The translations under genes were made by a program, and so were the position numbers. Positions 12,558 through 25,850 of a DNA stretch of 64,000 bases are shown here, piece by piece. Source of the DNA: Thermotoga sp. Mc24 (GTDB lineage: Bacteria; Thermotogota; Thermotogae; Thermotogales; Thermotogaceae). Location: assembly GCF_000784835.1 (NCBI RefSeq), contig NZ_JSFH01000009.1, forward strand, positions 62,001 to 126,000, given 5' to 3'. The notes under the pieces were generated by a model, which searched no databases, had not been told where the DNA came from, and saw nothing but the letters and a program-made list of their open reading frames with translations. Position 1 is the stretch's first letter; each line of letters begins with the position of its first letter.

Positions 12558-12586
12558 ATTATAACAAACCCTTTGTTTTGTGTCAA
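12558..12586 (-). promoter_or_regulatory. Consensus promoter of glpF operon
   Basis: On the minus strand, TTGACA (12586-12581) and TATAAT (12563-12558) are both perfect and 17 bases apart. The predicted start near 12551 leaves a leader of about 115 bases that holds the hairpin at 12465-12505. Confidence 0.85.
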
Positions 12587-12627
12587 TATAGTTACAAAAA
12601 TCACGATGTAGTTTCACCCTGCCTGTG

Positions 12628-14340
12628 TTATTTATTTTCTGTAATTTTAAATCTTTTCACATCCTCTTTCAATTCATCAGAGAGTTTCTTTAGTTCTGTC
12701 CCAACATCTGCTATTCTCTTAGCAGCCTTTTCTTGTTCTGTGATGTTAGTGGACACCTCTTCTACCTCGTCTGCAACCGTTGTGGTTGTCTTAGCAACTG
12801 CATCGAGTGCACTGCTCATTTCTTCAGAGGCAGCACTGAGTTCCTGAGCACTTGCAGCAATTCCTTCGATTCTTGCAGCGAGGTCTTCTATTTTGGATAC
12901 GATCTGGCTGAAGTTTTCGTAGGACTCTTCTACCAGTTTTCTTGCATCTTTTGTGATTTCAACGTTTTCCTTTGACATCTCGTTCGTTCTTTCCACACCT
13001 TCTCTGATGTTCTCAAGGATCTGACTGATCTCCTCCGTTGCTCTTTGACTCTCTTCTGCAAGTTTTCTTATCTCATCGGCAACCACAGCAAATCCTCTTC
13101 CTGCTTCTCCAGCCCTTGCTGCCTCTATGGCTGCGTTGAGGGCAAGAAGGTTCGTCTGTTCTGCTATGCCCTGTATCGTCCTCACAATCTCTTCTATGCT
13201 TCTTGCACTTTCTGTTACCTTGAGGACAACCTCGGCAGTCGTTCTGGAGTTTTCCGAAACGTCTTCCACTTTTCTAACGGCTTCTTCAAGGACTTTCTGA
13301 CCGTTCTTTGCGAAATTTGAAATGTTTTCTGCGTTTTCTGAGATCTCTTGGATGAGTTTGGAGATGTTCTGGGAGTTGGCGGCGACCTCTTCGGATCCAG
13401 ATGTAACTTCCTCTATAGATGCGGAAGCGTTCTGAACTTCCCTGCTGATCGTCTCGGACGCCCTTGCAATCTCCTCGAGGGCACTTCGAAGTTGCTGTGA
13501 GAGGGCAAAGAGTTCTTCGGAGATCCTTTCCACTTCGTCCTGGGATTTATCGATTTCCCGCACCATATCCTTAAGATTTTCAACGGTTTCGTTCAATTTT
13601 TGTGCTATGAAACCGAATTCGTCTTTCGATTTTATATCAACAGAGATGGATAGATCTCCATTCGATACCTTCTCAAGGGCAGTCAAAACAGCTTTTGTCT
13701 TTCCCGAAAGCACTCTTCCGAAGAAGAGAACTAACAATATCACCGTGATTCCTATTACCAAAATTATTATTATATCTTCGAATATGAGTTCTCCAACTAT
13801 TGATTTCACGTCGCTCACGTATATTCCAGTTCCAACGATCCATCCCCAAGGCTCGAAGAGTTTCACGTAAGAGATCTTGGGTTCTGGTTTGTCACTTCCT
13901 GCCTTGGGCCACGAATAAAAAACGAATCCTTCTCCCTTTTCTTTCACTACTTTCACCATTTCGTTGAACAGATACACACCGTTCGGGTCTTTGTAGTCGC
14001 TCAGGTCCTGACCGTTCAGTTCTGGTTTGATGGGATGAAACACCATCCTGGGATATGTGTCATTGATCCAAAAGTAGTTGTTGTCGTCATACCTGATCTT
14101 TCCTATGAGGGACTTTGCCAGATTCTGTGCCTGCTCTCTTGTGAGTTCTCCTTTCTGTTCCATTTCGTAGGCTCTCTCCAGGATGCCATAGACCGTTTCA
14201 ACCAGGTGTTTTGCTTCATCCTTTTTCTTCTTCATGATAGCGTTGTAAACGGTTGTGTTCACGAGGATGTACTGTGTTACAAAGAAAGCCAGCACAACAC
14301 CCACACCGATTACCAAGAATTTAGAGGCGATACTTCTCAT
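12628..14340 (-). CDS. Methyl-accepting chemotaxis protein with extracytoplasmic Cache domain
   Basis: 570 residues. A first membrane helix (about 8-28) and a second (about 188-208) enclose a single Cache-type sensor with the typical [19 protein letters not shown] and [10 protein letters not shown] segments. A HAMP linker follows, then the cytoplasmic signalling coiled coil with the conserved tip [19 protein letters not shown] and [18 protein letters not shown] that contacts CheA/CheW. The ligand is unknown; this Cache class often senses small organic acids. It lies between the glycerol genes and rex but has its own promoter. Confidence 0.92.
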   Translation of the reverse strand: MRSIASKFLVIGVGVVLAFFVTQYILVNTTVYNAIMKKKKDEAKHLVETVYGILERAYEMEQKGELTREQAQNLAKSLIGKIRYDDNNYFWINDTYPRMVFHPIKPELNGQDLSDYKDPNGVYLFNEMVKVVKEKGEGFVFYSWPKAGSDKPEPKISYVKLFEPWGWIVGTGIYVSDVKSIVGELIFEDIIIILVIGITVILLVLFFGRVLSGKTKAVLTALEKVSNGDLSISVDIKSKDEFGFIAQKLNETVENLKDMVREIDKSQDEVERISEELFALSQQLRSALEEIARASETISREVQNASASIEEVTSGSEEVAANSQNISKLIQEISENAENISNFAKNGQKVLEEAVRKVEDVSENSRTTAEVVLKVTESARSIEEIVRTIQGIAEQTNLLALNAAIEAARAGEAGRGFAVVADEIRKLAEESQRATEEISQILENIREGVERTNEMSKENVEITKDARKLVEESYENFSQIVSKIEDLAARIEGIAASAQELSAASEEMSSALDAVAKTTTTVADEVEEVSTNITEQEKAAKRIADVGTELKKLSDELKEDVKRFKITENK

Positions 14341-14390
14341 ATCTGAAACCTCCCTGTTGAAATGTTTTTGAGGATTAACTTAGCACTGGA

Positions 14391-14399
14391 ATTATACCA
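14391..14399 (-). promoter_or_regulatory. Extended -10 promoter of the chemoreceptor gene
   Basis: On the minus strand the sequence TGGTATAAT is an extended -10 element about 50 bases ahead of the start codon. No good -35 box is visible, as expected for extended -10 promoters. Confidence 0.55.
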
Positions 14400-14411
14400 T
14401 GATAATGTAAA

Positions 14412-14432
14412 GAAGGGGCTGAACGCCCCTTT
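14412..14432 (-). terminator. Terminator of the hydrogenase-rex operon
   Basis: GGGGC and GCCCC pair around a GTTCA loop, followed on the minus strand by TTCTTT. It sits about 20 bases after the rex stop codon. The other strand shows a TTTTT tail as well, so it may work in both directions. Confidence 0.65.
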
Positions 14433-14452
14433 TTATCTTTTCAAGATGTTTT

Positions 14453-19381
<4,929 letters not shown>

Positions 19382-20521
19382 CTAACAGTATTGAACGTTC
19401 ACTATTTTTCCCCTTTCTCGAAGGATCTGAGCGATATCCTTGACCAGTCTGAACTTCAAAGAGATATCGTGGCTGAACAGAGGATTCTGATGAGCCGGGT
19501 TTATTGCCCTTCCAACGAAGAAGTTGATTTCATCGGCCTCCAGAAGACTTTTGACGATGAATTTTGCACCGTACCCCAGTTCGTCCGATTGCCCTTCGAG
19601 GTACCTGAACACCTGAGTCAGGGTGACGATTCCTTCCGTCATGAGATCGATTCCTTCCATGTATCCAACAGGCGGAGAGTTTTCCGAGAGGGTGTACAGA
19701 TCGATCTCAACTTTCTTTCCTGTAACCCTTTCAAAGATCTGACCTGTTGTTCCTCCGCAAACGATCTTTTTTCCAGGAAGGCTGAGAAACGTTCTCACGT
19801 ACTCTTCGTCTTTTTTTCTGTCCTCAGGTGGTCCGACGAACAGATTCAGAATGCGCTTTTCTCGGAAATTCAAGCAAGCAACGAGTGTATCATCCCCTCT
19901 CACTTCTTGGTCCAGTTTTTCTGCGAGCTTTACAAAGTGCCTGACGATGTTTTCGGGAGAAACGTGGTTTTTCAGAAGATGCTTCATCTCTTTTTCTATG
20001 TTTTCCACACCGAAACCCAGTGGAAAAAGATCCGTTCCCATTCCCGCCTGAGAGAGTCCATCCGTTGCCAGAAAGAGTAGAGTTCCAGCTTCAGATCGAA
20101 ACTGCCACACGAAGACCTTTTTTCCCTCTATCTCGAGTCCCTGTTTCTCAGGAAAGACCCTTCTTTCTCCTTTGAACAGCATCACAACCGGAAACTCGTA
20201 TTCGACGACGGTGCAGGTATTGTTTTTGAAGTCGCACACCACGGAGCACAAATTGGAGTAGCTGATTTTTCTTACTCTGCAAATGGGGAGTGTCGCGAGG
20301 ATCGTTCTGAACACATCTGCTACAGGAAGACCTTTTATCAGCATCGTGGAGGCTATGGTTGATGTGAGAGTTGAGAGAATACTCGCTTTTATCCCGCTTC
20401 CCAGTCCGTCGGAAACGCTGACCACTATTTTTTCACTCTCTCTCTTGACCTTTATCGAGTCTCCACACACCTCTTCGCCTTTTTTGTTCTTCGAGGCAAA
20501 AAAGACATCACAGGTCAGCAT
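19382..20521 (-). CDS. SpoIIE-like PP2C phosphatase linked to hydrogenase
   Basis: 379 residues. The N-terminal half is a PP2C-type serine phosphatase: VSDGLGSGIKA, LFLATDGLSQAG and GDDTLVACL carry the metal-binding aspartates. The C-terminal 160 residues (EYVRTFLSLPGKKIVCGGTTGQ and onward) are less familiar and are shared by SpoIIE-like proteins encoded in hydrogenase clusters of thermophilic Firmicutes and Thermotogae. Its target is unknown. It overlaps the HydS-like sensor gene by 14 bases, so the two were probably selected to be made together. GGAGGGAG precedes the ATG. Confidence 0.82.
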   Translation of the reverse strand: MLTCDVFFASKNKKGEEVCGDSIKVKRESEKIVVSVSDGLGSGIKASILSTLTSTIASTMLIKGLPVADVFRTILATLPICRVRKISYSNLCSVVCDFKNNTCTVVEYEFPVVMLFKGERRVFPEKQGLEIEGKKVFVWQFRSEAGTLLFLATDGLSQAGMGTDLFPLGFGVENIEKEMKHLLKNHVSPENIVRHFVKLAEKLDQEVRGDDTLVACLNFREKRILNLFVGPPEDRKKDEEYVRTFLSLPGKKIVCGGTTGQIFERVTGKKVEIDLYTLSENSPPVGYMEGIDLMTEGIVTLTQVFRYLEGQSDELGYGAKFIVKSLLEADEINFFVGRAINPAHQNPLFSHDISLKFRLVKDIAQILRERGKIVNVQYC

Positions 20522-22073
20522 TTTCTCCCTCCATGAACCTCTTCAGCTCCATGAAACTGCTCTTGGTTTCCGCGATGGATTCACCGAGTATCCCAGCAAT
20601 TTCTTGAGCGATTCTCATTTGTTTGTTCAGCATTTCTTCGACCTTTCTGAGTGTTTCCTTTTTTACCTTGTCGAGCTCTTCGTCTTTCAGTTTTTCCTGC
20701 GTAATATCCACTAGCATGATGACTTCTTCTCCATCCTCGAGAGAAAATTCCTTCACAAAGAAGAATCTCTTCCCTTCGATGTTGAGAGTTTCTCCCACAG
20801 AGCCCTTCGCACATTCCAGGATCCCAGGATCCTTCTGGATCAGTTCCCCAGCTACCCTGTTTCTGTAGATCACTTTTTCGTCTTTCAAAACGAATACAGC
20901 GTTTGGAGATTCTTCAACGACTCTGTAACTGGAAGATTTGACCAGATCAAGCAGGTACACAAAGCACATCTCCTTTTCCGCTTTTCCAAGGACCACGGCC
21001 CTGGCTTTTTCACGGCACGAATCGTATCCACACGCACCGCAGTTCAACTCTTTGGACGGATCGTCTTTTCCTATGGACACGAGAACCTTTTTTATTTCCT
21101 CTTCTGGAACTTCCACGTTCCTGGACTTGTTTCTGTAGCTCCTGAAGGTATCGATCTTGAGGTGATTCACCTTCGGTTCTTTTGGGAGTTTCTTCTGCCA
21201 TTCAAGAAGCCTTTCTTTTCCGTTGCTTTTTTTCTTCATCACAGGTCCGTTCAAACAGCTGCCGTAGCATGCGGAAGCCTCTATGAAAACACTTTTGTAT
21301 TCATCTATCCTGGAAAAGACTCTCATCAGGTTTTCGATACCTTCAACCACGAGCTTTTTTTCCCATGGGACAGAAACGGTGTAGCCTATACCGTCCGTTG
21401 TCGGATAAAACCGAGCCCTGTCTGGATACGGACCGTCCGGAAGAGCTTCTTTTCCTTCTCTTTCTTCGAGGATCTCCTCGAGTTCTTCGAAGGTGAGTGC
21501 AACGTCAACGAGGTCGCTTTCGGATTTCTTTGCTATGCATGGTCCAACAAACACAATTGGGAAGTCACCGTATCGTGTCTTCAAAAACTTCGCGTGCGCC
21601 ATCAGAGGAGAATCAACAGGTGCAAAATATTTCAAAACATTAGGAAAATGTTTCTCAGCGAGATTAACAACCACGGGACAGGCAGTTGTTATGAGGGGAC
21701 CAGGGTGTTTTTCAAAGACCTCTTCGTACCTTCTGGAAACGATCTCCGCACCCACGGCTGTTTCCTGAACAACCACAGCACCCATCTCTTTCAAAATACC
21801 GATAACTCTCAGAGGATTTTCAAAGTAAGCGAAAAACGACGGTGCTATGGAAACAAGAAACGGTCTGGACAAACTCAGAAATCTTCCAACGTCTTTCCGA
21901 TAGCTTCTTGCATTCTGAGGACAGATATCTAAACATAACCCGCAAAAAACACATTCTTCTTCTAAAACTGTTGATTTTCCCGATTTGAAAGATATGGCTT
22001 TAACAGGACAGTTTCTCAAGCACTTGTAGCAGTATCTGCAATCCGTTTCTCTCGAGAATATGAGTTCAGCCAT
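20508..22073 (-). CDS. Sensory [FeFe]-hydrogenase-like protein (HydS type) with PAS domain
   Basis: 521 residues. Two ferredoxin clusters begin the protein (CRYCYKCLRNCP, CVFCGLCLDICP). A reduced H-cluster domain follows with altered motifs: TTACPVVV instead of TSCCPxW, GPCIAKKSE, and ASACYGSCLNGP. Next come an extra FeS motif (CGACGYDSCREKA), a PAS-like domain (SPNAVFVLKDEKVIYRN) and a C-terminal coiled coil. This is the layout of putative H2-sensing hydrogenases. Loss of the first H-cluster cysteine pair argues for sensing or no catalysis. It probably signals through the SpoIIE-like phosphatase next door. Confidence 0.85.
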   Translation of the reverse strand: MAELIFSRETDCRYCYKCLRNCPVKAISFKSGKSTVLEEECVFCGLCLDICPQNARSYRKDVGRFLSLSRPFLVSIAPSFFAYFENPLRVIGILKEMGAVVVQETAVGAEIVSRRYEEVFEKHPGPLITTACPVVVNLAEKHFPNVLKYFAPVDSPLMAHAKFLKTRYGDFPIVFVGPCIAKKSESDLVDVALTFEELEEILEEREGKEALPDGPYPDRARFYPTTDGIGYTVSVPWEKKLVVEGIENLMRVFSRIDEYKSVFIEASACYGSCLNGPVMKKKSNGKERLLEWQKKLPKEPKVNHLKIDTFRSYRNKSRNVEVPEEEIKKVLVSIGKDDPSKELNCGACGYDSCREKARAVVLGKAEKEMCFVYLLDLVKSSSYRVVEESPNAVFVLKDEKVIYRNRVAGELIQKDPGILECAKGSVGETLNIEGKRFFFVKEFSLEDGEEVIMLVDITQEKLKDEELDKVKKETLRKVEEMLNKQMRIAQEIAGILGESIAETKSSFMELKRFMEGENADL

Positions 22074-22293
22074 TTTGAAGCACCCTCTTTAGAATTTCCT
22101 CAGCATTTTCAGGAGTTACTCTGCTGAACAGTTGTCCATCGATTTCAACGCAGACTCCCTGAGAGCAGTTTCCGAAACACAATGAACCGTACAGCTTGAA
22201 GTTGTATTTCTTTTGAAGCTCTTGAAATCTCCTGACAACCTCGTAAGATCCCTTCAAATGACAAGAACTCCCCATACATACTCTCACAATCAT
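22066..22293 (-). CDS. Thioredoxin-like [2Fe-2S] ferredoxin
   Basis: About 75 residues. The ligands are CMGSSCH near the N-terminus and CFGNCSQG later, as in the NuoE and HydA C-terminal domains. It may pass electrons to or from the sensor or the hydrogenase. Among possible starts I prefer the ATG at 22293 (MIVRVCMGSSC), nine bases from an AAAGGA site; an ATG two codons earlier is also possible. First gene of the hydrogenase operon; it overlaps the sensor gene by eight bases. Confidence 0.8.
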   Translation of the reverse strand: MIVRVCMGSSCHLKGSYEVVRRFQELQKKYNFKLYGSLCFGNCSQGVCVEIDGQLFSRVTPENAEEILKRVLQNG

Positions 22294-22376
22294 GTCCATC
22301 GTTCCTTTCAAATCGTGAACCTTTTCACGTTATATTTTTCACTATTTTTCAGGAGAAGTCAAGGGAGTGATATATG

Positions 22377-22394
22377 TTGTTACCTACTTCACAA
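22377..22394. promoter_or_regulatory. Rex-like operator upstream of hydrogenase operon
   Basis: The 18-base site TTGTTAC-CTAC-TTCACAA matches the Rex palindrome TTGTTAA-N4-TTMACAA with one mismatch in the left half. It lies in the 240-base divergent region between the ferredoxin gene and inositol-phosphate synthase, about 85 bases from the former, with a candidate minus-strand -35 box (TTGACT, 22362-22357) just inside it. Confidence 0.5.
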
Positions 22395-22467
22395 GTTTTG
22401 TAAACAAACTGATTCACTAAAAAGAAAACTATTGGTAAAGCACTTGAAATATATGACTGTAAAAACG

Positions 22468-22476
22468 TGATATAAT
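22468..22476 (+). promoter_or_regulatory. Extended -10 promoter of the DIP-synthesis operon
   Basis: TGATATAAT is a perfect extended -10 element. Transcription would start near 22483 and give a leader of about 78 bases before the ATG at 22561. I see no riboswitch-like pairing in that leader. Confidence 0.6.
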
Positions 22477-22560
22477 AGACTTGGCTTTTAATCTAATCCC
22501 TCCATACAATGTTTTTCTTCCAGATAAAATCCGCGAATAAAAGTTAAGGAGGTGAAACGC

Positions 22561-23709
22561 ATGGTCAAGGTCCTGATCCTCGGACAGGGCTACGTTGCCA
22601 GTACATTCGTTGCCGGACTTGAAAAGCTCAGGAAAGGGGAAATAGAACCTTACGGAGTGCCCCTTGCAAGGGAACTTCCCATCGACTTTAAAGACATCAA
22701 GATTGTGGGAAGCTACGACGTGGACAGAGCGAAGATTGGAAAGAAACTGAGCGAAGTGGTGAAGCAGTACTGGAACGATGTTGACTCGCTGACGAGTGAT
22801 CCTGAGATTCGCAAAGGAGTACACCTTGGAAGCGTGAGGAACCTCCCCATCGAAGCTGAAGGTCTCGAAGACAGCATGACTCTGAAGGAAGCGGTTGACA
22901 CTCTTGTCAAGGAATGGACAGAACTCGATCCCGATGTGATCGTGAACACCTGTACCACGGAGGCTTTCATACCCTTCGGGAACAAAGAAGATCTTCTGAA
23001 AGCTATCGAAAACAACGACAAAGAGAGACTCACTGCAACTCAGGTGTACGCTTACGCGGCGGCTCTGTACGCGAACAAGCGTGGAGGGGCGGCTTTTGTG
23101 AACGTTATTCCGACCTTCATAGCGAACGACCCGGCTTTCGTTGAGCTCGCGAAAGAGAACAACCTCGTCGTTTTCGGAGACGACGGTGCTACCGGTGCCA
23201 CACCGTTCACAGCGGACGTTCTCAGCCATCTTGCCCAGAGAAACAGGTACGTCAAAGATGTTGCGCAGTTCAACATAGGAGGAAACATGGACTTTCTAGC
23301 GCTCACAGACGATGGAAAGAACAAGAGTAAAGAATTCACCAAGTCCAGTATAGTGAAGGACATTCTCGGTTACGATGCACCGCATTACATAAAACCTACA
23401 GGGTATCTTGAACCACTTGGAGATAAAAAGTTCATAGCCATTCACATCGAGTACGTGAGTTTCAACGGTGCTACAGATGAGCTCATGATAAACGGAAGAA
23501 TAAACGACAGCCCGGCTCTTGGAGGTCTCCTTGTTGACCTTGTGAGACTCGGAAAGATCGCACTCGACAGGAAGGAGTTCGGAACGGTCTACCCAGTGAA
23601 CGCCTTCTACATGAAAAACCCGGGACCGGCGGAAGAAAAGAACATCCCAAGAATCATCGCTTACGAGAAGATGAGAATCTGGGCGGGATTGAAACCGAAG
23701 TGGCTGTGA
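22561..23709 (+). CDS. Myo-inositol-1-phosphate synthase
   Basis: 382 residues. It turns glucose-6-phosphate into inositol-1-phosphate using internally recycled NAD+, the first step to di-myo-inositol phosphate. The Rossmann start is MVKVLILGQGYVASTFVAGL; the conserved NVIPTFIANDPAF and GDDGATGATPFTADVL segments and the GGNMDF motif are typical of archaeal-type synthases. The ATG at 22561 follows AAGGAGGTGAAACGC. A hairpin terminator overlaps its stop codon, so genes downstream may be expressed at a lower level. Confidence 0.92.
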   Translation: MVKVLILGQGYVASTFVAGLEKLRKGEIEPYGVPLARELPIDFKDIKIVGSYDVDRAKIGKKLSEVVKQYWNDVDSLTSDPEIRKGVHLGSVRNLPIEAEGLEDSMTLKEAVDTLVKEWTELDPDVIVNTCTTEAFIPFGNKEDLLKAIENNDKERLTATQVYAYAAALYANKRGGAAFVNVIPTFIANDPAFVELAKENNLVVFGDDGATGATPFTADVLSHLAQRNRYVKDVAQFNIGGNMDFLALTDDGKNKSKEFTKSSIVKDILGYDAPHYIKPTGYLEPLGDKKFIAIHIEYVSFNGATDELMINGRINDSPALGGLLVDLVRLGKIALDRKEFGTVYPVNAFYMKNPGPAEEKNIPRIIAYEKMRIWAGLKPKWL

Positions 23710-23734
23710 GGGGCTTGAGCCCCTCATTTCTTTT
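23708..23734 (+). terminator. Hairpin after inositol-phosphate synthase
   Basis: GAGGGGCT and AGCCCCTC form a perfect 8-bp stem with a two-base loop, followed by ATTTCTTTT. It begins inside the stop codon and may attenuate transcription into the next genes. Confidence 0.65.
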
Positions 23735-23749
23735 CGTGGGGGTGATTCT

Positions 23750-24475
23750 GTGAGAGAGGCCGTTGTGCTGGCTTCCGGAGTTGGAAAAAGACTCAGATCG
23801 GTTACCGGAGACGTTCCGAAGGTCTTTTACAGGTTCGACAGTTGTGAACTCGTGAAGTATCCAATGATCTCCCTGATGAAAAACGGTGTTGAAAGATTCG
23901 TTCTTGTCGTCTCAGAGGGCTACAGAGATCTTGGAGAGAAGGTTCTGAATGATCTGAGTGTTGAGGGAGTTGTCGTTGAGAACAAAAAGGTGGAACTCGG
24001 CAACGCGTATTCTTTCTTCCTGAGTGAACCTTACGTGGAGAGCGAGAAATTCTTTCTCTCGTGTGGCGATTCTCTCTTTCCACCTGAGGCACTGAAAAGT
24101 GCTTTCAGTGAGGATGAATTCCATATAAAACTCGGTGTGAGTAAGAGAAGTGACCTGATAGATCCTGAAGAGGCGAGTAAAGTTCTGGTAAATGAAGATC
24201 GGATCGTTAAAATCGGAAAGAGAATCAATGAGTACAACTATTTCGATACAGGTGTTTTTGTGATGACGAAAGAGGTGTACAGGCTCAAGGAGAGTTTTTC
24301 GTGGACTGAGGAAATTTCTCTGTACCATGTGCTGCAGAAGGCAGTTGACACGGGAATGATCGTTAAGGTGTTCGATTTTGGAAATGCTCTGTGGACAGAA
24401 ATAGATTCTTCCGATGATCTTAACGAGAAAGTCTACGAGTTGATGAAAAAAATAAAGGAGGGAGTGGCATGCTGA
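23750..24475 (+). CDS. CTP:inositol-1-phosphate cytidylyltransferase
   Basis: 241 residues of the nucleotidyltransferase fold. The N-terminal nucleotide loop is VLASGVGKRLRSVTGDVPK, followed by the SCGDSLFP metal site. Activated CDP-inositol is the donor for DIP synthesis. In many archaea this domain is fused to the phosphotransferase; here it is a separate gene that overlaps the transferase by seven bases. The GTG start follows GGGGGTGA. Function rests on context plus family, since the fold alone also fits other nucleotidylyltransferases. Confidence 0.82.
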   Translation: MREAVVLASGVGKRLRSVTGDVPKVFYRFDSCELVKYPMISLMKNGVERFVLVVSEGYRDLGEKVLNDLSVEGVVVENKKVELGNAYSFFLSEPYVESEKFFLSCGDSLFPPEALKSAFSEDEFHIKLGVSKRSDLIDPEEASKVLVNEDRIVKIGKRINEYNYFDTGVFVMTKEVYRLKESFSWTEEISLYHVLQKAVDTGMIVKVFDFGNALWTEIDSSDDLNEKVYELMKKIKEGVAC

Positions 24476-25086
24476 GAAAATCCACCGATGGGTGGATTTC
24501 TTCTCTGATAAACAGGAGATTTTCCTCAAGGATCACAAATCTCATTCTCGAAAAAAACTGGCAGATAACACCCAACCAGATGTCTTTCATCAGCTTTCTT
24601 GTTGGTGTTCTCGCGTTTCCGTTTTATCTTCTCAAGCTTCCGTGGATCGCAGGAATTCTTGTTCAGGTCTCTTCTGTTCTGGACGGAGTGGATGGAGAGC
24701 TCGCACGCGCAAGAAACATGTCTTCAAACTGGGGGGCTTTTTTCGATACGATGTTGGACAGGTTCGTGGATATACTGGCCGTTCTTGGGCTGTCTCTTTA
24801 CGGTTGCTTGAAAGATGGTCCCTCTCTTTCCTTACTCCTCTGGTCAGTTCTTGCCGTCAGCGGTTCTCTCATGGTGAGTTACCTTCACAGTGTTGGGAAG
24901 GTGTTTGGTACCCACCCGGCTCTCGTCGGAAAGCTATCCGGTTTTGCCTCCAGGGATGTTAGGTTGTTCGTTGTATTCGTTTTTTCTCTCTTTGGAATGC
25001 ATCTTCCTGCTCTTGTAGTTATCTCGATCCTGTCGTATGTTTACACTACTGGGAAATTCGTGGAACTTCTGGTGCTCAACAGGTGA
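24469..25086 (+). CDS. CDP-alcohol phosphotransferase (di-myo-inositol-phosphate-phosphate synthase)
   Basis: 205 residues and about five to six membrane helices. The CDP-alcohol motif is complete: DGVDGELARARN followed by GAFFDTMLDRFVD, giving the DxxDGxxARx8GxxxDxxxD pattern. It joins CDP-inositol to inositol-1-phosphate to make phosphorylated DIP, a thermoprotective solute. It acts in the cytoplasmic membrane. Coupling to the cytidylyltransferase (7-base overlap) supports this specific reaction over phospholipid synthesis. Confidence 0.82.
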   Translation: MLRKSTDGWISSLINRRFSSRITNLILEKNWQITPNQMSFISFLVGVLAFPFYLLKLPWIAGILVQVSSVLDGVDGELARARNMSSNWGAFFDTMLDRFVDILAVLGLSLYGCLKDGPSLSLLLWSVLAVSGSLMVSYLHSVGKVFGTHPALVGKLSGFASRDVRLFVVFVFSLFGMHLPALVVISILSYVYTTGKFVELLVLNR

Positions 25087-25118
25087 TTTCGTGTTAGACT
25101 CAATTTGAGGTGATGAAT

Positions 25119-25850
25119 GTGCTGGAGCTCATCGATGTGTGGTATGAGGTAGAGGGAAAGGCTATTTTGAAGGGAATAAACGCTCGCTTCGAAAAACAAA
25201 GGGTTTACTCCATACTGGGAACCAACGGTGCAGGGAAAAGCACTCTCGCCTATTTGATCATGGGGCTTGAGGGCTACAGACCCACCAGGGGAAAGATACT
25301 CCTCGACGGTGAGGACATCACCGATCTTTCCGTAACAGAGAGAGCCAAAAGAGGGATCACCCTCATGTGGCAGGAGCCCGCTCGATTCACAGGAATCAAG
25401 ATCAGAGACTATTTGACTCTCGGCGGAAGAAGAAAAGTATCGAAAGAGGAGCTCGAAAGGGTCTTAGAACTCGTTGGTTTGAATCCGGCACTCTACTTGG
25501 AAAGAAACGTCGATGAAAAGCTGAGCGGTGGAGAGAGAAAGAGGGTAGAACTGGCGAGTATTCTTCTTATGAAACCTAGATACACCATCCTCGATGAGCC
25601 AGACTCCGGGATAGATATTATGAGTCTTGAGATGATAGAGAAGGTTCTCTCGGAACTCGTGAGTGCGGGTGGCTCTGTGATCTTAGTCACTCACAGGGAA
25701 GAAATCGCACTGGAGAGCGACTACGCCTTTCTCATCTGTCACGGCTCCATCTTGAAAGAAGGAAACCCGTCTGAAATCGTGCAGTTCTACAAAAACAGCT
25801 GTGACAGATGTGATCATCCGAATGAACCATCAGGGGAGATGATCGTATGA
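25119..25850 (+). CDS. sufC: SufC-like ABC ATPase (minimal SUF pair)
   Basis: 243 residues. Walker A is GTNGAGKST, the signature is LSGGERKRVELA and Walker B is YTILDEPDSGID; the -LVTHREEIA- H-loop follows. SufC drives shape changes in the SufB/D scaffold during FeS-cluster assembly. Start choice: a GTG at 25119 lies five bases after GAGGTGA; an ATG at 25113 is in the same frame but almost inside the site. The last four bases overlap the next gene, the usual sufC-sufB coupling. Together the two genes look like the reduced SufBC (Sms-type) system without SufS/SufU. Confidence 0.82.
   Translation: MLELIDVWYEVEGKAILKGINARFEKQRVYSILGTNGAGKSTLAYLIMGLEGYRPTRGKILLDGEDITDLSVTERAKRGITLMWQEPARFTGIKIRDYLTLGGRRKVSKEELERVLELVGLNPALYLERNVDEKLSGGERKRVELASILLMKPRYTILDEPDSGIDIMSLEMIEKVLSELVSAGGSVILVTHREEIALESDYAFLICHGSILKEGNPSEIVQFYKNSCDRCDHPNEPSGEMIV

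Noticed and set aside
12553-12573. Partial Rex-like sequence TTGTTATAATTCACC near the glpF promoter
   Set aside because: The halves are out of the 7-4-7 spacing of a Rex site; it is mostly the -10 region.
22483-22560. Leader of inositol-phosphate synthase considered as a riboswitch
   Set aside because: No stable stem pairs or known riboswitch motifs could be seen in the 78 bases.
23802-24529. Minus-strand frames opposite the inositol cytidylyltransferase
   Set aside because: They run antisense to a gene with clear nucleotidyltransferase motifs.
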